A DNA stretch of 37,919 bases from Gemmatimonadota bacterium (GTDB taxonomy: Bacteria > Gemmatimonadota > Gemmatimonadetes > Palauibacterales > KS3-K002), in NCBI GenBank assembly GCA_020344015.1, contig CP070812.1, positions 2,606,637 through 2,644,555 of the forward strand. The letters are read 5' to 3'. Each line of letters starts with the position of its first letter. The first letter of the stretch is position 1. Made by a program: the position numbers and the translations under genes. Of this stretch, positions 1-8,253 are shown one piece after another. The notes below the pieces were generated by a model that saw nothing but the letters and a program-made list of their open reading frames with translations, searched no databases and had not been told where the DNA came from.

Positions 1-1
1 C

Positions 2-841
2 GGCTACTACGCCCGGGCACGGAACCTCCACAAAGCGGCCGGCATCATCGTCGGCGAGCACGGTGGCGAACTGCCGCGCGACGAGAAGAGCCTGCGGGCG
101 CTCCCCGGTATCGGTCGATACGTGGCGGCGGCAATCCTCAGCATCGCTTTCGACCGCCCAATCCTCGCAGTGGACGGCAACGTGCGACGCGTGCTGAGCC
201 GTCTTAGTGATCTAGCGGACCCGAGCGAAACGATATTGCGGGGACGTGGCGAGCCGCTGGTCGCCGAGCGGCCCGGCGATGTGAACCAGGCGTTGATGGA
301 TCTCGGCTCGACGATCTGCACGCCCCGTTCGCCGCGCTGCGACGCGTGTCCCATCGAGAGCGACTGCCTAGCGCGCGCCAACGGCACGGCGACGGAGCGG
401 CCGAGGCGCCGACCGGCGAAAAAGAGGCCGCATTACGACATCGCGGTGGGCGTAGTCTGGCGCGGCGACGAGATCCTGATCGCGAAGCGATCGCCCGACG
501 GACTGCTCGGCGGACTCTGGGAGTTTCCCGGCGGCAAGCCGGAGCCGGGCGAGTCGCTCGAGGCGGCGGTCATCCGCGAGGTCGGCGAAGAGGTGGGAGT
601 CGAAGTCGAGCCGGGCGCGAAGATCGCGGCGGTCGACCACGCTTACAGTCACTTCGAGATCACGCTCCACGCGTTCAACTGTCGATACCGAACCGGTACG
701 CCGAGACCGCTGGCGTGTCAGGAGGTAACATGGGTGCGGCCGGAGGAACTGGAGCGTTACGCCTTCCCAGCTGCTAACCGGCGGGTGCTGGAGCAACTGA
801 CGTCCAAGAGTCTGACAGAGGAAGGCCCCGATGATGTTTAG
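2..841 (+). CDS. mutY: A/G-specific adenine glycosylase MutY, 5' truncated by window edge
   Basis: Removes adenine mispaired with 8-oxoguanine in base-excision repair. The reading frame is open from base 2, so roughly the first 90 residues are outside the window. Visible in order: the helix-hairpin-helix (LPGIGRYVAAAI), the catalytic Asp in VDGNV (codon at 173), and four [4Fe-4S] cysteines spaced C-x6-C-x2-C-x5-C (codons at 317, 338, 347, 365). A C-terminal MutT/Nudix-like domain follows. Unusually for MutY, its Nudix box (about 533-601) looks intact: G-x5-E-x7-REVGEEVGV, with every acidic residue expected for metal-dependent hydrolysis. Stop is TAG at 839-841. Identity is very secure; catalytic activity of the Nudix domain is inference. 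Confidence 0.96.
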   Translation, partial: GYYARARNLHKAAGIIVGEHGGELPRDEKSLRALPGIGRYVAAAILSIAFDRPILAVDGNVRRVLSRLSDLADPSETILRGRGEPLVAERPGDVNQALMDLGSTICTPRSPRCDACPIESDCLARANGTATERPRRRPAKKRPHYDIAVGVVWRGDEILIAKRSPDGLLGGLWEFPGGKPEPGESLEAAVIREVGEEVGVEVEPGAKIAAVDHAYSHFEITLHAFNCRYRTGTPRPLACQEVTWVRPEELERYAFPAANRRVLEQLTSKSLTEEGPDDV

Positions 842-1077
842 ATCGAATCGCTGCGAGAGGAAGTCCAGTGTAACGTCCTGAACTTCGGGTGCGCCACGTT
901 CCGTTACGCTCGAACCGGTGAACAGGACCCTCCGACTCCCTAACTCACTAATAATAAAAGACTTACGGTATCGGCCCGGGACGGCACGTGACTGGCGTCG
1001 GCACGAGGAGAGGTCTATTATCTCCACTAGTGGGCGGGAGGCAGCGCGCACCGCCCGATTGGGCTGGGTAGCTCGAA
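842..1077. other. Intergenic region between mutY and the response regulator gene
   Basis: No credible gene is seen in these 236 bases. It contains an A/T-rich patch (about 946-965, TAATAATAAAAG) and a sigma-54-like promoter site annotated separately at 982-997. A pair of inverted words, GTCCTG and CAGGAC, spaced by about 40 bases in the left half, is the only dyad I noticed. Confidence 0.6.
982..997 (+). promoter_or_regulatory. Candidate sigma-54 promoter for the two-component operon
   Basis: The sequence GGCACGTGACTGGC fits the -24/-12 pattern: GG (983-984), exactly ten bases, then GC (995-996). The -24 box is a perfect GGCACG and the -12 box is TGGC against consensus TTGC. It would start transcription near 1008, about 70 bases before the response-regulator ATG. 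GG-N10-GC alone is common in GC-rich DNA; the full GGCACG box and a matching site at 4184-4199 raise the odds. Autoregulation by the encoded NtrC-type protein is inference. Confidence 0.4.
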
Positions 1078-2409
1078 ATGGCACGACGGATCCTCGTTGT
1101 AGACGACGACCCCACCATCCGCAGCTCATTCACCGAAGTTTTGGCCGATGAGGAAACGGAGGTGCGGACTGCTGCCAGCGCCGAGGATGCGCTCGCCGCG
1201 GTCGACGCACAGCGCCCCGACCTGGTGCTCTCCGACGTGCGAATGCCGGGACTCGACGGCATTGAGCTGTTGCGGTTGTTGAAGGAGCGAGCTCCCCGGA
1301 CCGACGTCATCATCATGACCGCCTACGACGACATGCCCACGGCCGTCGCGGCGATGCGCGAGGGCGCTTTCGACTTCCTGCCCAAGCCGCTCGACCTCGA
1401 CGACCTACAGCGCGTGCTCGACGGGGTCTTCGAGGACCGGCGAGTCCGGGAGCGCCATCGTCGCGCTGCCGAAGACGCCGCCAGCCGGTACCAGTTGGAC
1501 CAGCTGGTGGGGCGCGACCCGCGGATGATCGAGATCTACAAGCTGGTGGGCCAACTGGCGGCGAACCGGGCGAGCGTGCTCATCCGCGGCGAAACGGGTA
1601 CGGGTAAGGAGCTCATAGCCCGGGCGATACACTTCAACTCGCCGGATGCAGCGGAGCCCTTCGTCCCGGTGAACTGCACCGCGCTGCCAACGACGCTGCT
1701 CGAGTCCGAGCTGTTCGGCCACGTGCGCGGCGCGTTCACGGGTGCGGTCGCCGACCGGCGCGGCCGCTTCGCACTCGCTGGGCACGGAACGATCTTCCTG
1801 GATGAGATCGGCGACACGTCACTCGAGTTCCAGGCCAAGCTGCTCCGAGTTCTGGAAGACCACAGCTTCTACCCACTCGGTAGCGACATCGCCGAGCGCA
1901 GTCAGGCGCGCGTGATCGCCGCCACGCATCGTAACCTCGAGGAACTCATCGGGAGCGGTGCTTTCCGGGAAGACCTCTATTACCGACTACGTGTCGTCGA
2001 GATCACGGTGCCGCCGCTCCGCGACCGGCCGGGTGACCTGCCGCAGCTAGCGGAACACCTGGTGGGCCGAGCCGCGGAAGAGCTGCACCGGCCGACGCCG
2101 CTCTTTTCAGAAGAGGCTCTCAAGACATTGCTCGCCCACGACTGGCCCGGTAACGTGCGCGAGCTCGAGAACACACTCACTCGCGCGGTGGTGGTAGCGA
2201 CTGGTGGCGTTCTGCGGCCCGAGCATCTGACGCTGACGCCGAGTAGCCCGGAGCCGGCTCCGGACCTGGTGAGCCTCACCGAGCTGGAGCGCCGCCACGT
2301 CGCTCGCGTGCTGGCGGCGACGGAAGGGCACAAGAGCCGGGCGGCAGACATCCTGGGCGTATCGCGTCCCCGGCTCAACCGTCTGATCGAGAAGTACGGC
2401 TTGAACTAG
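1078..2409 (+). CDS. Sigma-54-dependent response regulator, NtrC family
   Basis: A 443-residue cytoplasmic transcription activator. The receiver domain (about 4-120) has the acidic pocket VVDDD and the phospho-acceptor D53 in LSDVRMPG. A central AAA+ domain follows, with Walker A GETGTGKE (171-178), the sigma-54-contacting loop GAFTGA (218-223) and Walker B TIFLDEIGD. A Fis-type helix-turn-helix ends the protein (about 405-440, KSRAADILGVSRPRLNRLI). The intact GAFTGA loop indicates a true sigma-54 activator rather than a sigma-70-type regulator. The kinase gene starts 14 bases after the stop, so the pair is an operon. Start is ATG 1078; the ribosome site is weak. The target genes are not shown, but the lipoprotein operon downstream is a candidate. 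Confidence 0.95.
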   Translation: MARRILVVDDDPTIRSSFTEVLADEETEVRTAASAEDALAAVDAQRPDLVLSDVRMPGLDGIELLRLLKERAPRTDVIIMTAYDDMPTAVAAMREGAFDFLPKPLDLDDLQRVLDGVFEDRRVRERHRRAAEDAASRYQLDQLVGRDPRMIEIYKLVGQLAANRASVLIRGETGTGKELIARAIHFNSPDAAEPFVPVNCTALPTTLLESELFGHVRGAFTGAVADRRGRFALAGHGTIFLDEIGDTSLEFQAKLLRVLEDHSFYPLGSDIAERSQARVIAATHRNLEELIGSGAFREDLYYRLRVVEITVPPLRDRPGDLPQLAEHLVGRAAEELHRPTPLFSEEALKTLLAHDWPGNVRELENTLTRAVVVATGGVLRPEHLTLTPSSPEPAPDLVSLTELERRHVARVLAATEGHKSRAADILGVSRPRLNRLIEKYGLN

Positions 2410-2423
2410 AGCAGAACCGGCCG

Positions 2424-4073
2424 ATGACGATCCGCCGCATCCTCTCCCTGCGCACGAGTTTCCTGCTAATCCTCCTCTTCGGCGCGTTTCTACCGCTGGG
2501 GCTCTTGGGGCTGTACTTGAATCGCAGCGCGGCTCGTTCCGGCGAGGAGCTGGTGCGTACACGGCTCGAGCGTGGGTTGCGGGACGCCGTCACAGGTATG
2601 GGGGCCCGCTGGGTAACTCAGCGCACGGCACTGCTCGAGCTCGCCGAGCACCCCGAGGTACAGCGGCGGCTGATAAGCCCGGACTCCATCGCCGGGACGC
2701 CGCTGACATCGGCCGCGCTGGGCGAGTTGGCGGAGGGCATCGGTGACTTCGCCGACGCCGTCGTGGTGCGCGATAACGCCAGCACGGTGCTCTGGCAGAC
2801 CACAGCAGTGCCCGGCGAGTTCCGAAACGATGTACGATCTTCGGCGCGCCTGCCGGTGGAGCTGCCGGTCTATGACAGCGAGTCAGGCCGGCGGATCGGC
2901 ACGATCGAGGCCCGACTCTTGGTCAGCCGCCTGGCGCCGGGTGGCGGCAGTTGGTACGGGATCGGCGGCTCGGTGCTGGGCCTGTTCGACCCCCGAACCG
3001 GCGATCCGCTGCTCCCACTCACAATAGACCCGGAGCGATTCCAGCAGCCGCGCTTTACGTGGGCGAACGAATCGTGGCTGAGTGTAAGCCACACGCTCCG
3101 CGAACCGCCGCTAGACATCGTGTTGGCCGCCCCACTCGGCCCGTTCACCGAGCCGTTCGAGCGGACGGCGCGGCGCGGGACATTGGCGCTCATCGTCATC
3201 GCCCTCATCGCCTTCACCCTCGCCACGTTGGTCACCGGCCGGCTTACCCGCTCGCTGGGACGGCTCGCTGCGGCGGCCGATGCCGTCAGCGCCGGCGACC
3301 TCGACCGCAGGGTAGAAGAAACCGGTGGGAACGAGACACGGCGCGTCGCCCACGCCTTCAACACGATGGTGACCAGCTTGCGAGAGACCCTGACGCGGTT
3401 GACTCAGAAGGAGTCACTCGCCGCCGTGGGCGAGTTCGCCACATCGCTCGCCCACGAGGTCAGAAACCCGCTTACCTCGGTCCGCCTCATCCTGCAGAAG
3501 GCGAAAGCGAGTTCCGATGATCCGAACTGCAGCGAGCTCATCAGCACCGCCCTTTCTACGCTGGACGGTCTGAATCGGACCGTGAGCGGTGTCTTGAGTG
3601 TGGCGCAGAGCGGACTGGTGAACGCTCAAACCATCGACCTCCGCGACCCGCTGGCGGCGGCCATGCGGACGGCGGAACCCGAATTTCAGGACCGCGGCGC
3701 ACGGCTCGAACCGCTGGCAGGCTCCACACCCGTCCGAGTGCACGGCGACGCGGCGGCCCTCGAGCGCCTGTTCCTCAACCTGTTGCGCAACGCCGCACAG
3801 GCGCTGGGCGCGCAGGGTCGAGCCAGCGTGGGGCTCGAGGTCACGGGGGACGTCGCGACGGTGTCGATCGTCGACAGCGGCCCGGGTATCCCAAAGGATG
3901 ACCTCGAGCGCGTGTTCGAACCCTTCTACTCCACGAGAGCCGACGGTACGGGACTTGGCCTCGCCATCGCCAGACAGATCGTGACCGCTCACGGCGGCGA
4001 GCTCACAATAGCGAGCCAGGAGGGTCACGGTACCGAGGTCCGCGTCACGCTGCCGCTGACCCGGCACGCGTAA
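2424..4073 (+). CDS. Membrane sensor histidine kinase, NtrB/AtoS-like partner
   Basis: A 549-residue inner-membrane kinase predicted to phosphorylate the preceding response regulator. TM1 spans about residues 9-31, a periplasmic sensor of some 220 residues follows, and TM2 covers about 252-272. After that come a HAMP linker (about 273-325), a HisKA domain with phospho-acceptor H344 in AHEVRNPLTS, and a HATPase domain (N box NLLRNAAQAL, G1 DSGPGIP, F box FEPFYSTR, G2 GTGLGLAI). No PAS domain is obvious, so the signal is probably sensed outside the cytoplasm. The periplasmic part resembles no ligand-binding family I can name. Function is secure; the ligand is unknown. Confidence 0.94.
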   Translation: MTIRRILSLRTSFLLILLFGAFLPLGLLGLYLNRSAARSGEELVRTRLERGLRDAVTGMGARWVTQRTALLELAEHPEVQRRLISPDSIAGTPLTSAALGELAEGIGDFADAVVVRDNASTVLWQTTAVPGEFRNDVRSSARLPVELPVYDSESGRRIGTIEARLLVSRLAPGGGSWYGIGGSVLGLFDPRTGDPLLPLTIDPERFQQPRFTWANESWLSVSHTLREPPLDIVLAAPLGPFTEPFERTARRGTLALIVIALIAFTLATLVTGRLTRSLGRLAAAADAVSAGDLDRRVEETGGNETRRVAHAFNTMVTSLRETLTRLTQKESLAAVGEFATSLAHEVRNPLTSVRLILQKAKASSDDPNCSELISTALSTLDGLNRTVSGVLSVAQSGLVNAQTIDLRDPLAAAMRTAEPEFQDRGARLEPLAGSTPVRVHGDAAALERLFLNLLRNAAQALGAQGRASVGLEVTGDVATVSIVDSGPGIPKDDLERVFEPFYSTRADGTGLGLAIARQIVTAHGGELTIASQEGHGTEVRVTLPLTRHA

Positions 4074-4142
4074 CGATTCGGCCTGGGCCGCTGTCACAGC
4101 GCATTACAAATGGTGGGCGCTCCCAGCAGCAACCTATCTCGT

Positions 4143-4165
4143 AATCTGTTGTCGCGCAGCAGATT
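4143..4165. promoter_or_regulatory. 23-bp dyad, possible activator-binding site or hairpin
   Basis: AATCTGTTG (4143-4151) and CAGCAGATT (4157-4165) form an inverted repeat that mispairs at one base (a G:U wobble if RNA) around the spacer TCGCG. No T-run follows, which argues against an intrinsic terminator. It sits about 20 bases upstream of the sigma-54-like site, closer than most enhancer sites but in the right place for the upstream NtrC-type regulator. Role is inference. Confidence 0.35.
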
Positions 4166-4183
4166 AGAAAGCTAACCGCGGGC

Positions 4184-4199
4184 CGGCACGAAAAGCGCT
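4184..4199 (+). promoter_or_regulatory. Candidate sigma-54 promoter for the lipoprotein operon
   Basis: CGGCACGAAAAGCGCT carries GG (4185-4186), ten bases, then GC (4197-4198), with a perfect GGCACG -24 box; the -12 box is weaker (GCGCT against TTGCW). It predicts a start near 4210, just upstream of the point (4221) where the tandem duplication begins. The promoter was therefore not copied in front of the second lipoprotein gene. Confidence 0.4.
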
Positions 4200-4262
4200 C
4201 GGGATGGACTCGACGCAGCTGAACGTGCGTGTCGAGACCCAACCGTCAAGCCGGGGGATGTC

Positions 4263-6230
4263 ATGAAGAAGACAACGGTCGTACTACCACTCACCGCTGC
4301 GGTTTGGCTGACCGCCACGGGTTGTACGCCGCCCGACCGGGGCGAGGGAGTACAAACGGCGGGCTTCGTCTCGGGCGCGCAACTCGGTGCCGGCGTCGCT
4401 GGGGCGGATCCCCAGGGGACCCAGGGCGTCGCCACGCGCCGCATCTTGGCGGGGCTAGAAGACACGCCGATGGGCTCCCCTTCGCCCGATGGCGGGCACC
4501 TGACCGATGTCGACTGGAATACGGGGGACTTGGCGATCCGGGATCTGAAGACCGGCGAATGGCGGCATATAACGCATGAGGGGTCGTGGACGTCAATGGA
4601 GTGGGCCGAGGGCTCACGAGTCTCTCCCGACGGTCGGTCCGTCGCCTACACCTGGTACGAGCCGAGCGCGCCGATGCCCGAGGGGCTCAGCGCTGGCATC
4701 CGGGTAATCCCCGTCGAGGGCGGTGAGAGCCGTGTGCTGGTCAGCAACGAGGGAAATCGGCACGCGCAACCCTTCGACTGGTCGGCTGACGGGACCCAGG
4801 TGCTGGTCCGGTTGACCCGGTCGGACGGCACGAACCAGATCGGGCTGGTAGATGTCGCCGATGCCGAGCTGCACATCGTCAAGTCGCTGGGCGGGGCTCC
4901 ACCGGCCAACATGGCGCTTTCTCGCGATGGCAGGTACGTCGCCTACGACATTCAGCGCGAGGCAAGCTCCCCCAACCACGCGGTGCACATCGTAGCGGCG
5001 GATGGCAGCCGCGACCGTGAGGTCACCGGGCGGGGTGGCCACAACATCGTGCTCGGCTGGGAGCCGAGTGGCCGCTACCTGCTGTACTACGGCGATGGCT
5101 CCGGCTCACCCAGCGTCTGGGCTCTACAGACCACCGAGGGTCGCCCCCAAGGCGAGCCGCTCCTCATCCGCTCGGACCTCTGGCACCTGATCCCGATGGG
5201 CTTTACCGCCGCAGGTGACTACTTCTACGGGGTGACCACGGGTAAGGTCGACATGTTCACCGTGCTGACCGACCCCGAGACCGGGGCGCCGATCGGGGAA
5301 CCGCAATCGGTCACACCCCACTACCAGGCCGGCACGGCTCTCTACCCCAGGTGGTCGCCGGACGGCCGCTACCTCGCCTACCGCCGGACGCCACCGTCCG
5401 GGGGCGGAATGCGGCACAGTATGGTGATCCGCGCCGTGGAATCCGGCGAGTTCCGCGAGATCGGCCTCGACCTCGGGATCGTGCTCTCACCGGACTGGTC
5501 GAGCGACGGGCGCTTCCTGGTGGTTTGGGGCCGCAAGGGGAGGACTGGAGGGACAGATCTAGAGGGCATCTACCGGATCGACGTTCAGACAGGCGAGCAC
5601 GGGTTCGCGCACACGATCGAAGGCGAGATGCGGGGCGTCGCCTGGCTCGATGACGGACGCACGGTCATCTACAAGGAGGTCAGAAGCGGGGAGGGGGCCC
5701 GAGAGTGCCGATTCGTCACACTCGATCTCTCTTCCGGCCAGGAACGTGAGATCTATCGCTGGTCGGGCCTTTCGATGGACTGGTGGTGGACGCTGTCGCC
5801 GGATCGGCGCACGATCGCCGGCGTGTTCGGCCCCGCCGAGAATCCAGGGGAGAACCCCTGGACCCTGAGGCTCGTCTCCCTCAGCGACGGCGCGTCGCGC
5901 GATCTAGCCCAATTCAAACCCTGGGTCGCCGACGACGCGGTGGGGCCCTCTATGTGGCCCGAACTGTTCTGGACGCCCGACAGCCGTTCGTTCCACTTCC
6001 GGGGCTGCATCTCCCCAGACCAGGTGATCGAAGCGCCGAATCGCTGCCCCAACTGGTCGTTCGATGTCGAGACGGGTGCGTGGCAACGGCTCGCCGACAA
6101 CGCACCGTTAGGCTCGATCCATCCCGACGGGCGGCGCGTCGCCTTCGCAGACGGCGAGACTTCCTACGAGATCTGGGTGATGCAGGACTACCTGCCGGAC
6201 GAAACCTCGGATTCCGGCACGCGAGATTAG
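4263..6230 (+). CDS. TolB/PD40-type beta-propeller lipoprotein, copy 1
   Basis: A 655-residue predicted lipoprotein with a lysine-led signal peptide and a lipobox-like ATGC ending at Cys21. The rest is a series of propeller blades marked by SPDGRSVAYTW, SADGTQVLV, SRDGRYVAYD, SPDGRYLAYRR, SSDGRFLVVWG, SPDRRTIAGVF and HPDGRRVAFAD. These are PD40/WD40-like repeats as in TolB and in S9 peptidase N-termini, but no hydrolase domain follows. It is probably membrane-anchored on the periplasmic side as a binding or scaffold protein; the partner is unknown. A GGGGGA ribosome site precedes the ATG. A near-copy follows after 61 bases. Family call is firm, role open. Confidence 0.85.
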   Translation: MKKTTVVLPLTAAVWLTATGCTPPDRGEGVQTAGFVSGAQLGAGVAGADPQGTQGVATRRILAGLEDTPMGSPSPDGGHLTDVDWNTGDLAIRDLKTGEWRHITHEGSWTSMEWAEGSRVSPDGRSVAYTWYEPSAPMPEGLSAGIRVIPVEGGESRVLVSNEGNRHAQPFDWSADGTQVLVRLTRSDGTNQIGLVDVADAELHIVKSLGGAPPANMALSRDGRYVAYDIQREASSPNHAVHIVAADGSRDREVTGRGGHNIVLGWEPSGRYLLYYGDGSGSPSVWALQTTEGRPQGEPLLIRSDLWHLIPMGFTAAGDYFYGVTTGKVDMFTVLTDPETGAPIGEPQSVTPHYQAGTALYPRWSPDGRYLAYRRTPPSGGGMRHSMVIRAVESGEFREIGLDLGIVLSPDWSSDGRFLVVWGRKGRTGGTDLEGIYRIDVQTGEHGFAHTIEGEMRGVAWLDDGRTVIYKEVRSGEGARECRFVTLDLSSGQEREIYRWSGLSMDWWWTLSPDRRTIAGVFGPAENPGENPWTLRLVSLSDGASRDLAQFKPWVADDAVGPSMWPELFWTPDSRSFHFRGCISPDQVIEAPNRCPNWSFDVETGAWQRLADNAPLGSIHPDGRRVAFADGETSYEIWVMQDYLPDETSDSGTRD

Positions 6231-6291
6231 GGGGACAAGCTTAGTCACCGAACGTGCGTGTCGAGACCCAACATTCAAGCTGGGGGATGTC

Positions 6292-8232
6292 ATGAAAAAG
6301 ACAACGGTCGTACTACCACTCGCCGCTGCCACTTGGCTGGCCGCCAGCGGCTGCGCGCCGGCCGACCGAGGCGAGGGAGTACAAACGGCGGGCTTCGTCT
6401 CGGGTGCGCAACTCGCTGCCGCTGTCGCCGAGACCGACAGTCAGGGCATCGTCACGCGTCGCATCTTAGCGGGCATCGAGTGGATGCCGATGGGCTCCCC
6501 TTCGCCCGATGGCAGGTACGTGACCGATAACTCCTGGGAAGGGGGTAACCTGGTGCTCCGGGATTTGCAGACCGGCGAGGAGCGACAAATCACAAACGAG
6601 GCGTCGTGGACTGAGGGGTGGGCCGAGAATTCAAGAATCTCTCCCGATGGTCGGTCCGTCGCCTACGCCTGGTACAGTGAGGGGGGCACGGGCGTGCGTG
6701 TGATCCCAATCGAGGGTGGTGAGAGCCGTGTGCTGGTCAGCGACGAAGAGAATCAGTGGGCACGACCGTTCGACTGGTCGGCCGACGGGACCCAAGTGCT
6801 CGTGGGGTTGACGCGGCCAGATGGCACGAACCAAATCGGGCTGGTAGATGTAGCCGATGCCGGGCTGCACATCGTCAAGTCGCTGGGGCGGGCTTCGCCA
6901 GCTAACATGGCGCTTTCACCGGATGGGAGGCACGTCGCCTACGACGTTCAGCGCGACGAGCACTCCCCCGAACGCACAGTGCACATCGTAGCTGCGGACG
7001 GCAGCCGTGACCGGGAGGTGACCGGGCCGGGCGGGCACAACATCGTCCTCGGCTGGGAGCCGAGCGGCCGCTACCTGCTGTACTACGGCGATGGTTCCGG
7101 CTCACCCAGCGTCTGGGCTCAACAGACCACCGAGGGTCGCCCCCAGGGCGAGCCGCTCCTCATCCGCTCGGACCTCTGGCACCTGATACCGATAGGTTTC
7201 AGCGCCGCGGGTGACTACTTCTACGGGGTGACCACGGGCAAGGTCGACATGTATACCGTGATGACCGACCCCGAGACCGGGGCGCCGATCGGGGAACCGC
7301 AATCGGTCACACCCCACTACCAGGCCGGCACGGCTCTGTACCCCAGGTGGTCGCCGGACGGCCGCTACCTCGCCTACCGCCGGACGCCACCGTCCGGGGG
7401 TGGAATGCGGCACAGTATCGTGATCCGCGCCGTCGAGTCCGGCGAGTTCCGTGAGATCGGCCTCGACCTTGAGGTCGTGCTCACACCGGACTGGTCTACC
7501 GACGGCCGCTTCCTGGTGGTGTACGCCCGAGAGGGGCGGAGTCGAGGGAGGAATCAAGAGGGCATCTATCGGATCGACGTTCAGTCAGGTGAGCACGGGT
7601 TCGCCCGTATGGTCGAAACCGGTATGCGTGGTGCCGCCTGGGTCGACGACGGGCGCACGGTCGTCTACAAGGAGCTCAGCGGTGGCGACGCACCTGGGCC
7701 CGGTTGGTGCCGATTCGTCACTCTCGACCTCTCATCCGGCCGGGAACGTGAGATCTATCGCTGGCGCTGCTGGTCCAAGGACTGGTGGTGGACGCTGTCG
7801 CCGGATCGGCGCACGATCGTCGGCGTGTTCGACCCCGGCGAGAATCCACCAGAGGACCCGTGGACCTTGAGGCTCGTCTCCCTCAGCGACGGCGCATCAC
7901 GTGATCTCGCCGAGTTCAAACCCTGGGTCGGCGATGACGCGCCGGGGCCCTCTCTCTTTCGCGCACTGTACTGGACGCCCGACAGCCGTTCGGTCCACTT
8001 CCGAGGATGCCTCTCCCCCGACCAACTGATCGAGGCGCTGAACCGCTGCCCCAACTGGTCGTTCGACGTCGAAACGGGTGAGCGGCGGCGGCTGGCCGAC
8101 GATGCGCCCATCGGCTCGATCCATCCGGACGGGCGGCGCGTTGCCTTCGCTGACGGCGAGAGGGCCTACGAGATCTGGGTGATGGAGAATTACCTGCCGG
8201 GCGAAGTGTCGGAGTCCGGCACGCGAGACTAG
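6292..8232 (+). CDS. TolB/PD40-type beta-propeller lipoprotein, copy 2
   Basis: A 646-residue tandem paralogue of the preceding gene, with the same leader, ribosome site (GGGGGATGTC) and signal peptide. The lipobox is slightly different (AASGC, Cys21). The same PD40-like blades are present (SPDGRSVAYAW, SADGTQVLVG, SPDGRHVAYD, SPDGRYLAYRR). Differences cluster in the first blades and in the loop after the signal peptide, where copy 2 is shorter. No promoter-like sequence is seen in the gap before it, so it probably shares the upstream transcript. The two may bind different partners, or gene dosage may have been selected. Confidence 0.85.
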   Translation: MKKTTVVLPLAAATWLAASGCAPADRGEGVQTAGFVSGAQLAAAVAETDSQGIVTRRILAGIEWMPMGSPSPDGRYVTDNSWEGGNLVLRDLQTGEERQITNEASWTEGWAENSRISPDGRSVAYAWYSEGGTGVRVIPIEGGESRVLVSDEENQWARPFDWSADGTQVLVGLTRPDGTNQIGLVDVADAGLHIVKSLGRASPANMALSPDGRHVAYDVQRDEHSPERTVHIVAADGSRDREVTGPGGHNIVLGWEPSGRYLLYYGDGSGSPSVWAQQTTEGRPQGEPLLIRSDLWHLIPIGFSAAGDYFYGVTTGKVDMYTVMTDPETGAPIGEPQSVTPHYQAGTALYPRWSPDGRYLAYRRTPPSGGGMRHSIVIRAVESGEFREIGLDLEVVLTPDWSTDGRFLVVYAREGRSRGRNQEGIYRIDVQSGEHGFARMVETGMRGAAWVDDGRTVVYKELSGGDAPGPGWCRFVTLDLSSGREREIYRWRCWSKDWWWTLSPDRRTIVGVFDPGENPPEDPWTLRLVSLSDGASRDLAEFKPWVGDDAPGPSLFRALYWTPDSRSVHFRGCLSPDQLIEALNRCPNWSFDVETGERRRLADDAPIGSIHPDGRRVAFADGERAYEIWVMENYLPGEVSESGTRD

Positions 8233-8253
8233 CAGACTACTCTGCAGCTCGGT

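Larger units (their letters stand above)
4074..4262. other. Regulatory gap before the TolB-like lipoprotein pair
   Basis: Holds a 5-bp stem hairpin (CGCTG-TCA-CAGCG, 4089-4101), the dyad at 4143-4165, a sigma-54-like site at 4184-4199 and the leader that is duplicated before the second lipoprotein (from 4221). No coding region is seen. Confidence 0.6.
4221..8232 (+). repeat. Tandem gene duplication, unit about 2,029 bp
   Basis: Two head-to-tail copies, 4221-6230 and 6250-8232, align from a shared leader (GAACGTGCGTGTCGAGACC) through the stop codon (GGCACGCGAGA). The register offset is 2,029 bases at the start codons, and the second copy is 27 bases shorter in coding length. Divergence is patchy: the middle (about 5030-5450 against 7055-7480) is almost identical, including long stretches without silent changes, while the first few hundred bases differ much more. 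Confidence 0.95.

Noticed and set aside
368..1129. A 253-residue minus-strand frame across the mutY 3' end
   Set aside because: Arg-rich composition, antisense to the MutY Nudix domain, no recognisable motif.
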